A stretch of 7,531 nt of DNA, taken from CAIJMU01 sp035531315. GTDB taxonomy: Bacteria > Spirochaetota > Spirochaetia > Treponematales > Rectinemataceae. The notes under the pieces were generated by a model. It searched no databases. It was given only the letters and a program-made list of their open reading frames with translations, and was not told the origin of the DNA. Shown here one piece after another: positions 1-5,526 of this stretch. The translations under genes were made by a program, and so were the position numbers. The stretch is taken from assembly GCA_035531315.1 (NCBI GenBank), contig DATKTD010000001.1, positions 1-7,531 of the forward strand, in the 5' to 3' direction. Numbering within the stretch: the stretch's first letter is position 1; every line of letters starts with the position of its first letter.

Positions 1-134
1 AGCTTTATGGCGATGGTTTGCCCGCGGCAGACCCCAACCTCAAGCTGGATATCCCCGGCCTCGATCTGAACGCCCCCGCCCCGGCGGACAACCAAGGAAG
101 CCCCCCGGCAACACAGAGCGGCATCCTCAACTAG
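1..134 (+). CDS. C-terminal fragment of an unidentified protein
   Basis: An open frame enters from the left edge and ends at a TAG at 132-134. The 43 visible residues contain LKLDIPGLDL followed by a tail rich in Pro, Ala, Asn and Gln that ends in QSGILN. The codons are GC-rich, like the neighbouring genes. Such a low-complexity tail is typical of a disordered C-terminus and does not identify a family. The gene converges on the FtsB/DivIC-like gene, with a 137-bp gap containing two hairpins. I do not recognise the protein. The frame itself is short, so its reality rests on codon character and on the hairpins after the stop. Confidence 0.5.
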   Translation, partial: LYGDGLPAADPNLKLDIPGLDLNAPAPADNQGSPPATQSGILN

Positions 135-151
135 GCCCGGGGCTTTCCGAT

Positions 152-170
152 GGGCGGCTTCGCGCTGCCC
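152..170. terminator. Possible terminator hairpin after the left-end gene
   Basis: GGGCGGC (152-158) can pair with GCTGCCC (164-170) around a 5-nt TTCGC loop, giving seven pairs including one G-U. It lies 17 bp after the stop codon of the left gene in a convergent intergenic region, where a terminator is expected. No T-tract follows, so intrinsic termination is not assured. Confidence 0.3.
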
Positions 171-202
171 GAGCATTGAGTCAGTGAGGGCTGAAATGCT
201 GT

Positions 203-228
203 CGCCCCTCCGTCGAGACGGGGTGGCG
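203..228. terminator. Strong GC-rich hairpin between convergent genes
   Basis: Bases 203-213 pair with 218-228 around a CGAG tetraloop. The stem has nine Watson-Crick pairs, one G-T pair (209/222) and one mismatch (207/224). It lies between the stop of the left plus-strand gene and the stop of the minus-strand division gene, so it could terminate transcripts from both sides. There is no T-run on either strand. A small structured RNA is an alternative, but I see no known RNA family here. Confidence 0.35.
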
Positions 229-271
229 CGGCATAGGGTCATCTGTACGACCGATGCCGGGGAGAGTGGGC

Positions 272-814
272 TCAGGACGCGAGGGAATTGGCAGCCTTCA
301 CCTTACGGGAAAGGCCTGGTTGGCCTTGATCGGCGGGGGAAGAGCCTCTTTTCTCCCTCTTTGGACGGCGTGAAGCCTTCCCTTCCGAGCCTACTCGCAG
401 CAGCCCCAGTATCAAGCCCAAAAACGCGGAGGAAAGCGAGGCGGCCTTTATCGCCGAATCGGGAAGGCCCACCGGCTTGCTCAGCGGCAAGACCTTCCCC
501 GCCGACAGCCTCCGATCGGTCTTCGCGGGATAGCCGGAGATGACGATTTCCGTTTCGCCCTTGGCAAGCCAGCCGAGGGACCGAGCCTCGAGTTGGATCC
601 GATCGGGGTCGGACTGGAGCGAGGCGATATCGGCCGACAGCTCGGCATTGAGCTCGCCGAGACTCGCTATGTTCGAGCGCATGGCATCGATAGTTGAGGA
701 AATCGATTGCGCGGCGACGAGGCCCCCCGGACCGAAGGCCACCGAGAGCAGGCTATAGACCGCCAGCCCCAACCATGCCGCAAAAAGGGCGCGCGGCGCC
801 AATCTCAGCATCAT
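272..814 (-). CDS. Septum formation initiator (FtsB/DivIC-like) membrane protein
   Basis: This 180-aa protein resembles the FtsB/DivIC family, small bitopic proteins of the divisome that bridge FtsL/FtsQ-type partners. What I see: a short N-terminus, a hydrophobic segment at about residues 7-27, a predicted coiled coil at about 36-68, then DPDRIQLEARSLGWLAKGE (69-87), which matches the family pattern of a conserved 'E-A-R-x-L-G-W/Y-x-x-x-G-E' stretch. It is longer than typical FtsB or DivIC (about 100-130 aa). The extra part has a second hydrophobic segment at about 124-140 and a Lys/Arg-rich tail (about 145-172). Two adjacent ATGs (814 and 811) fit the start, since the N-terminus then runs straight into the membrane segment. 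A GCAGGG just upstream is a poorly spaced Shine-Dalgarno that suits the second ATG slightly better. An in-frame ATG at 886 lacks a ribosome site and would add a non-hydrophobic leader. The gene is divergent from the acidic-protein operon. Confidence 0.85.
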   Translation of the reverse strand: MMLRLAPRALFAAWLGLAVYSLLSVAFGPGGLVAAQSISSTIDAMRSNIASLGELNAELSADIASLQSDPDRIQLEARSLGWLAKGETEIVISGYPAKTDRRLSAGKVLPLSKPVGLPDSAIKAASLSSAFLGLILGLLRVGSEGKASRRPKREKRGSSPADQGQPGLSRKVKAANSLAS

Positions 815-815
815 C

Positions 816-833
816 CCTGCTATTAACGGCAGG
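816..833 (-). promoter_or_regulatory. Inverted repeat over the ribosome site of the division gene
   Basis: On the minus strand CCTGC and GCAGG flank an 8-nt AT-rich spacer. The second arm overlaps the only Shine-Dalgarno-like sequence of the FtsB/DivIC-like gene, directly before its start. Paired in mRNA, it would hide the ribosome site. The stem is only five pairs and may be chance. Confidence 0.2.
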
Positions 834-861
834 TCGATGGCGGCTGTTGAGGGCGAATGCC

Positions 862-871
862 CCCGATCGGG
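862..871. promoter_or_regulatory. 10-bp palindrome upstream of the promoter (possible operator)
   Basis: CCCGATCGGG is a perfect 10-bp palindrome that ends 14 bp before the TTGACA element. It lies between two divergent genes, where a regulator could affect both. In GC-rich DNA such a palindrome can be accidental, and no regulator gene is visible nearby. Confidence 0.2.
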
Positions 872-885
872 TCGAATAGGCGTCA

Positions 886-914
886 TTGACAAGCGAAGAT
901 ACGGCGCATAGATT
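886..914 (+). promoter_or_regulatory. Sigma70-type promoter for the acidic-protein/DUF115 operon
   Basis: A perfect -35 hexamer TTGACA (886-891) is followed after exactly 17 bp by TAGATT (909-914), a 4/6 match to TATAAT. Transcription would start near 921, leaving a leader of about 66 nt before the ATG at 987. It is the best promoter match I found in the divergent region, and the tight spacing of the four downstream genes suggests it could drive all of them. Confidence 0.55.
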
Positions 915-920
915 TGAGAA

Positions 921-969
921 CGGTCGTCAACACCGGCGGAAATTCTACCGATATTGTCTGCAACGACCG
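921..969 (+). promoter_or_regulatory. Possible 5' UTR stem-loop
   Basis: CGGTCGT (921-927) is perfectly complementary to ACGACCG (963-969), giving a 7-bp stem with a 35-nt loop. It begins at about the predicted transcription start and ends 8 nt before the GGAG ribosome site. It could stabilise the mRNA 5' end or modulate translation. I see no known riboswitch features. Confidence 0.2.
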
Positions 970-977
970 CTTCGAAC

Positions 978-981
978 GGAG
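978..981 (+). promoter_or_regulatory. Ribosome-binding site that decides the start of the acidic protein
   Basis: GGAG lies 5 nt before the ATG at 987. This favours that ATG over the in-frame TTG at 954, which would add only 11 residues and has no ribosome site. Confidence 0.6.
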
Positions 982-986
982 TAGCC

Positions 987-3488
987 ATGGCAGCACGTCC
1001 CGATATCGCCCCCGATAGCAAGAGCAACCGTCCTGCAGCTCGCAGGGACGATCTCGAGCGCTATGGCGTTTGGGTCAAGGCTGAGCCCCAGGACATAGCG
1101 CTGGAGCCGGAATCCGCCGAGTCTCTCGAGGGAAGCCTGGAAATCCCGGAGGATTCCTTTCTGACCGAAGAGGAAGAGCGGCTTCTCGGATCTTTCGACG
1201 ATGCGGATGGCGGGACGGCTCGGACCGAAATCCGCCCCGAACTCAGGGCTCAGGATGATATTTTCTCTTCACTGCCCGAAATCGAGGATTTCGAACCTTC
1301 TATGCCCTCCATGGCCGAGGAGACGAAGGGCTCTTCAGTGGAGTCCGAGGCAGAGGACCTCGAGTTCGAGCTTTCGATGGAAGACCTGTCCGCCGGTTTC
1401 ACGGAACCCGAGATAGGGCCCGCGACCCATATAGACTTGTCGAAGGTCGAGGGACTGGACGGAGAGAGCCCTGTCGAGGACAGCTTCGAGTTGCCCGAAA
1501 TCGATCTCCCCGAAGAAGTGGAGGAATTCGAAACGCCGCACGATAGCCCACAGAAAGCGCCCAGGGTAGCGGCAGCTGCCGGAACCGAGCTCGAAGACGT
1601 CTCGTCGGAATTCCTCGAAGAGGGCTTCGAAAGCTCCGCCGAGACCTCCTCATCGGTCCATGATGTGACCGATGAGTTCATGATCGATGCCGCCGCAGGT
1701 GGCACGCCGGCCGCGGCCCCTCCCCCGTCGCCCGCTCCGAGAGAATCCCCCGAGCCCGATTTCGAACCTCTCGACATAGAATTGCATTTCGATGACGAAT
1801 CGGGTCCCGCGCCAGTGGACCACGCGGCGGCCGGATTCGAGGAAGTCGGCGAGTTGGACGGATTCCTCGGCAAGGAAGAGGAAGTCGCCGAGTTCGACGA
1901 TCTCGCCGCCCTCGAGCAGGATCTCGCCGGTGGAGGCCCCTCTCAGCCTTCACGCCGCACGAGGGTCGAAGGGGCTTCGATGGCGAGCTCCGCGGATTCC
2001 GGTTTGGCCAACGAGCTCCTTCTCAAGATTGCCAACGAACTCTCTTCCATCCGCTCCGAACTCGTGACTCTGAAATCGCAGCTGGCTACGGCCAAGGCTG
2101 AAGAGCCAGGGGCTTCCTCTGGCCCGGAAGCCGACGAGTCGGCCGAGCCGGAAACGAGCGGTGGTTTCTTCGACGAGGAGGATGACGAGAAGATCGCCCT
2201 CACGGGCGATGAACTCGACAACATCCTGAGCTCGGCCGATTTCACCGAAGAACCCTCCGATGAAGCCTTTGTCGCCGAAGCCGAGACAGGGGAAGAGCCT
2301 ATCGCTTCTTCCTTTGAAAAAGGCCTACTCGAGGAAGATCTCCTTCCCGAATCGGGCGACTACGCGCCGATTGAGGCGGTCGAGCGGATCAGCCTCGACG
2401 AAGAAGCCTTCGGGGAAGCGCCACGGGCGGCGGAAGAGACCGCAGCGGGGGGAGACGAGGTCATCGCCCGTCTGGCGGAAGAGGGCATTCCGCCCCTAAC
2501 CAACGCTCCAGAGGACACTTCCTACCTCGAGGAACCTCTAGAAGAGGAAGGACTCCTCGACATCCCCGAAACCCCCTTTGTGGAGGCTCCGCTCGTCGAG
2601 CCCGACCTCACCGAACTCACGATTGACCTTGTCGGCGACGAGGATGGCCTCGATATTTCCGGCGAGTTGCCCGTTATGGAGTCGGAGGAACTCCCGGACA
2701 TCACCCTCGATCTCGATGTCATGGAAAGCGGGGAAACCGCGGACATGGGGGAGGAGCTGTCGCTCGAAGGCGAGATCGTCCCCGAAATCGAGGAAGATCT
2801 CGGTTTCGAGGATATCGCCCTCGCGGTAGAGGAGGATGTCGGCTCGGCCGCCCTCGTCGACGAGGAGCTCGTCGAGGAACTCGGGGGCATTCCGGAGGGC
2901 GACTTCGTATTCGAGGAGGAGCTTCATCACGAGGACAAGAACGCTCCCCTCGTTTCGGCCCTAAGCGAAGAGCCCTTCGGGACCGCCCATGCGGAAGGCG
3001 AGCCCTCATCTTCACTCGAGCTGGACGAAGATTTGTTCGTCCCCTCCCCTTCCGAGACCGAGGGTGCCCTGGGTTCGAGCCGCCAGCTCTCACAGTCCGG
3101 CCAGGAAGAGCTGAGCTCCGAATTGGATATCGAGCCCTTCGAAGAGGAAATCAGCTTCGATGAGGCCCTCGAGGCCGAGTCTCCCCTGGAGCTGGCCCCC
3201 GAGGCGCCGGTCTTCGCTCCCGCCCGCCCCGAAGTGCCTTCGAAGCCCGCGATGCCCGCCGCCGAAGACGCCTCCGTCCCGGCGACAAAACCGGATTTCG
3301 CAGCCCCTCCTTCGGCCGTCCCGGCGATGGGCGATCCCACCGAAAAGCTCAAGAGCGACATCCGCTCGGTGCTTTCCTACCTTGACCGCCTCCTCGAGTC
3401 CCTACCCGAGGAAAAAATCGAGGAATTCGCCCACTCCGAGCACTTCGACACCTACAAGAAGCTCTTCGAGGAGCTGGGTCTCGTCTAA
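987..3488 (+). CDS. Large acidic, mostly disordered protein (function unknown)
   Basis: The product has 833 aa and no signal peptide or membrane segment, so it is probably cytoplasmic. My hand count gives about 230 Asp/Glu (28%) against about 41 Lys/Arg, with no cysteine and one tryptophan. Most of it is low-complexity acidic sequence interrupted by hydrophobic spots such as FELPEIDLP (167-175), which look like short binding motifs. Four stretches look more ordered: the N-terminus with ERYGVWVK (24-31) and FLTEEEERLL (58-67); a short coiled coil at about 339-370; KIALTGDELDNIL (402-414); and a helical C-terminus at about 784-833 ending KKLFEELGLV. A Pro/Ala-rich linker (about 736-780) precedes the last part. 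It heads a four-gene operon with two DUF115 proteins and abuts the next gene with no gap, suggesting that it serves them as a scaffold, adaptor or chaperone; this is inference. I cannot assign a family. It is not FimV: I see no LysM domain, TPR or membrane segment. The continuous frame and GC-rich codons leave little doubt that it is a gene. Confidence 0.88.
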   Translation: MAARPDIAPDSKSNRPAARRDDLERYGVWVKAEPQDIALEPESAESLEGSLEIPEDSFLTEEEERLLGSFDDADGGTARTEIRPELRAQDDIFSSLPEIEDFEPSMPSMAEETKGSSVESEAEDLEFELSMEDLSAGFTEPEIGPATHIDLSKVEGLDGESPVEDSFELPEIDLPEEVEEFETPHDSPQKAPRVAAAAGTELEDVSSEFLEEGFESSAETSSSVHDVTDEFMIDAAAGGTPAAAPPPSPAPRESPEPDFEPLDIELHFDDESGPAPVDHAAAGFEEVGELDGFLGKEEEVAEFDDLAALEQDLAGGGPSQPSRRTRVEGASMASSADSGLANELLLKIANELSSIRSELVTLKSQLATAKAEEPGASSGPEADESAEPETSGGFFDEEDDEKIALTGDELDNILSSADFTEEPSDEAFVAEAETGEEPIASSFEKGLLEEDLLPESGDYAPIEAVERISLDEEAFGEAPRAAEETAAGGDEVIARLAEEGIPPLTNAPEDTSYLEEPLEEEGLLDIPETPFVEAPLVEPDLTELTIDLVGDEDGLDISGELPVMESEELPDITLDLDVMESGETADMGEELSLEGEIVPEIEEDLGFEDIALAVEEDVGSAALVDEELVEELGGIPEGDFVFEEELHHEDKNAPLVSALSEEPFGTAHAEGEPSSSLELDEDLFVPSPSETEGALGSSRQLSQSGQEELSSELDIEPFEEEISFDEALEAESPLELAPEAPVFAPARPEVPSKPAMPAAEDASVPATKPDFAAPPSAVPAMGDPTEKLKSDIRSVLSYLDRLLESLPEEKIEEFAHSEHFDTYKKLFEELGLV
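2670..2747 (+). repeat. 15-residue imperfect tandem repeat inside the acidic protein
   Basis: PVMESEELPDI (codons from 2670) recurs 45 bp later as DVMESGETADM (codons from 2715). VMES is identical, and an acidic residue then Asp-Ile/Met follow at the same spacing. The DNA copies differ mainly at third positions, so the repeat is old. It may be a duplicated binding motif or just a low-complexity coincidence. Confidence 0.3.
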
Positions 3489-3950
3489 ATGGGACTTCTC
3501 GCGCGGGCAAGCAGGGAAAAAGAGCAGGACCTCCCTTCGGGGCTGACGGAGATCCGCCAGACCCGGAGCGAGGCGGTCGCGCTTTCAAGCTTCGATAAAA
3601 ATCGCGCGGCGGCCCTCCCGGAACTCCTGGCCGGCCAATCGGATATCCTTGCAGCCCGTTGTCGCTCCGCCTCTCTGGCAAAGCTCCCGGAACGGGGCGA
3701 TGCCCTTCCTCTGGCCCTTACCCAGGCCCTCGGCCCATCGAGCCGGCTCTTCGGCTCCCAGGGCATCCTCCTCTGCTTCATCGCGCCGAACGGAGACTGG
3801 GATGGCCAAGTTTACGCGATACAGCTGCGAAAGGCCCTCTCCGAGATACTCGGTCCGGACATGCCTCGGGATCTCGCCATAGAAATTCTCAGGTTCGACC
3901 GCCGCTCCCCCACCATCAAGCAGGAACTCGCCGCCCTTGCCTTCGAATGA
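3489..3950 (+). CDS. Conserved-context small protein of unknown function
   Basis: The product has 153 aa and I do not recognise it. The ATG directly follows the TAA of the acidic gene. The nearest ribosome-site-like sequence (GAGGAG at 3468-3473) is 15 nt away, so translation probably depends on coupling to the upstream gene. The N-terminal half (to about residue 70) is Arg-, Ala- and Leu-rich and probably helical. The second half has a beta-like strand GILLCFIAP (91-99), then GDWDGQVYAIQLRKALSEIL (101-120), suggesting a small alpha/beta domain, and a charged C-terminal stretch around ILRFDRRSPTIKQELAALAF. There is no signal peptide or membrane segment. It ends 4 nt before the first DUF115 gene. 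The frame has GC-rich codons like its neighbours and sits squarely in the operon, so I take it as real. A role as an adaptor for the DUF115 proteins is only a guess. Confidence 0.78.
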   Translation: MGLLARASREKEQDLPSGLTEIRQTRSEAVALSSFDKNRAAALPELLAGQSDILAARCRSASLAKLPERGDALPLALTQALGPSSRLFGSQGILLCFIAPNGDWDGQVYAIQLRKALSEILGPDMPRDLAIEILRFDRRSPTIKQELAALAFE

Positions 3951-3954
3951 GGTC

Positions 3955-5526
3955 ATGGGGCCCGTCTTCTCCGCCTCGGCTTCCGGCCTTCCAACCGTCG
4001 CTATGGGAGGGAGGAACCTGCATTCGACGAGGGACCCCCGCGTCGAGGCGCGACGCTTCATCGAGGCCCGCGAATCCTCGGGCAAGAGGATTGGTCCAGG
4101 CTCCCTGGTCCTCCTCGTCGGAGCCTGTCTCGACTATCTCGCCGAATGCCTTTCCGGCTTCCATGAAGGAATCGACATAGTCTCGATTCAGCTTTCTTCC
4201 GATTTCCGAGGCCGCGAAAGGCCGGGGGCGAGGCTGCATTGGTATGCCGGGGAGAGGGAAAGCCTGGACGGGTTCCTCCTCTCCCTCCTCGATCCCGACG
4301 AACTTTCCCCCCTCGTCGTCTTGGAATGGCAGCCGGGAATGGAGGCCTTCCCCGAAGAAGCCAGAGCGGTTCGCGAGGCGCTGGCCAGAGCTCTTTCGCG
4401 TAACGCGTCGGAGGCGGCGACGACGAGGGCCTCGGGCCGACGCTGGATCGCGAACGCGGTGAGGAATTTCCTCGGCGTCGAGGAGCTCGTCATGATGGGC
4501 CGCCTGACGGCGCCCGTCCTCGTCCTCGGAGCCGGCCCAAGCCTCCCGGAGGCTCTTGCCCTCCTCGAGCCGCTACGGGAATCCTTCCACGTCATCGCCG
4601 TGTCCTCGGCGGCCGCCGCCGCCCTCGCGAGGGGCATCGTGCCCGACCTCGTCGTCAATACCGACCCAGGATGGTGGAGCTTTCCCCACCTCGCCACCCT
4701 CGCCGGGAGAAGTATTCCGGTCGCGATGCCTCTTTCGGCCTGCCAGCCCTGGCATGCTTCACCCATCCTCGTCGTGGATCAGGGCCTTGCCTTCGAAAGC
4801 GAACTGGCCGGGAGGCTCGGTCCGGCCCTGAGGCTCCCGAGCCACGGAACCGTATCGGGTAGCGCTCTCTTCCTCGCGGCGACGATGGGCAGCGGTCCGA
4901 TCGTGGTGGCGGGCTTCGATTTCGCCGCGACGGCCTCGGAATCTCATGCCCGTCCCCATGCCTTCGATGGGCATATACTCTCCGCTGAGGGTCGTTTGCG
5001 CCCAGGAGAGGGCCTGCGATGGTCGCGCCTGTCTTCGGCCCATCCCGAGATCCTCGGCGACTCGGGATGGAGGACTTCGAGATCCCTCGGCATCTACGCA
5101 AGCGCGATAGCCTCGGACGCCGTGGGCATCGGCGGCAGGTTGTGGAGGCTCTGCCCATCCCCGGTCGACATTCCGGGGGCGAGGCCGCTCGATCCTGCCG
5201 GCCTGACCGCCCTATCCTTGGCGACGGGAAGGAAGGCCCCGAGCCTCCCCCTCCGCCCCGTTTCCGCGACCGATGACAGGAGGGGGGCCCTCCCCGGCAT
5301 TCTCGCTACCTGGAGAAGGGAGGCGAGGGACTACCTGGACCAGGGACCCGACGCGATCGTAAGGCAACTGCCGATCGCCGATCTTCTTCGCTGCATCGAT
5401 CTGCCCGATTGGGCGGCGCTTCGCCGGGCGGGGCGGAGGGGACTCTGGGTGCCGGAGTCGGCCGCCCGCCTTCTCGACGAGGTGGAGACCTTTCTCGCCG
5501 CGCTCGAAAAAAGGTGGATCGCATGA
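3955..5526 (+). CDS. DUF115/MptE-like (Maf) protein, divergent copy
   Basis: The product has 523 aa and matches the DUF115 family (Pfam PF01973, MptE-like), which includes the motility-associated factors linked to flagellin glycosylation and the archaeal kinase MptE. Visible core: VLVLGAGPSL (188-197), the glycine-rich nucleotide-site motif; IVPDLVVNTDP (228-238), the strand with the acidic residue; and GTVSGSALFLAATMGSGP (298-315) leading to VVAGFDFA (317-324), the family's 'G-x-V-x-x-A ... G-x-D-F' block. Near the N-terminus, GRNLHSTRDPRVEA fits the family's LHS-x-x-D-P-x-x-E-A stretch. The expected N-terminal glycine-rich motif has become VGACLDYL (55-62), so that half may have lost a function. 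I chose ATG 3955 because a GAGG lies just before it, although only 2 nt away; a TTG at 3937 would overlap the upstream gene and add six residues. It overlaps the next gene by 4 bp (ATGA). Substrate and reaction are unknown. Databases may call it 6-hydroxymethylpterin diphosphokinase-like, but folate synthesis is unlikely in this setting. Confidence 0.85.
   Translation: MGPVFSASASGLPTVAMGGRNLHSTRDPRVEARRFIEARESSGKRIGPGSLVLLVGACLDYLAECLSGFHEGIDIVSIQLSSDFRGRERPGARLHWYAGERESLDGFLLSLLDPDELSPLVVLEWQPGMEAFPEEARAVREALARALSRNASEAATTRASGRRWIANAVRNFLGVEELVMMGRLTAPVLVLGAGPSLPEALALLEPLRESFHVIAVSSAAAAALARGIVPDLVVNTDPGWWSFPHLATLAGRSIPVAMPLSACQPWHASPILVVDQGLAFESELAGRLGPALRLPSHGTVSGSALFLAATMGSGPIVVAGFDFAATASESHARPHAFDGHILSAEGRLRPGEGLRWSRLSSAHPEILGDSGWRTSRSLGIYASAIASDAVGIGGRLWRLCPSPVDIPGARPLDPAGLTALSLATGRKAPSLPLRPVSATDDRRGALPGILATWRREARDYLDQGPDAIVRQLPIADLLRCIDLPDWAALRRAGRRGLWVPESAARLLDEVETFLAALEKRWIA
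5511..5514 (+). promoter_or_regulatory. Ribosome-binding site of the second DUF115 gene
   Basis: AAGG lies 8 nt before the ATG at 5523, inside the end of the preceding gene. With the ATGA stop/start overlap it supports this start over an in-frame ATG at 5409, which would add 38 Gly/Arg-rich residues unlike the family and overlap the upstream gene by 118 bp. Confidence 0.6.

Noticed and set aside
135..271. tRNA or other known RNA gene in the convergent gap
   Set aside because: I found no cloverleaf or T-loop pattern, only two simple hairpins.
954..986. TTG at 954 as start of the acidic protein
   Set aside because: ATG 987 has GGAG at 5 nt; the TTG has no ribosome site.
815..1027. Longer minus-strand start for the FtsB/DivIC-like protein
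   Set aside because: The added residues are not hydrophobic, lack a ribosome site, and would run across the promoter of the divergent operon and into the acidic gene.
1250..3361. Several long open frames on the minus strand and in other plus frames across the acidic gene
   Set aside because: They are Ser- or Arg-rich mirror translations of a GC-rich, Glu/Asp-codon-rich gene, with no recognisable domain or ribosome site.
987..3488. Frequent CTCGAG and CGAGGA words as a DNA repeat
   Set aside because: They follow from Leu-Glu and Glu-Glu codons in an acidic GC-rich gene and show no regular spacing.
5409..5522. N-terminal extension of the second DUF115 protein from an ATG at 5409
   Set aside because: It would overlap the preceding gene by 118 bp and add Gly/Arg-rich residues unlike the family. 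ATG 5523 has AAGG at 8 nt and a typical ATGA overlap.
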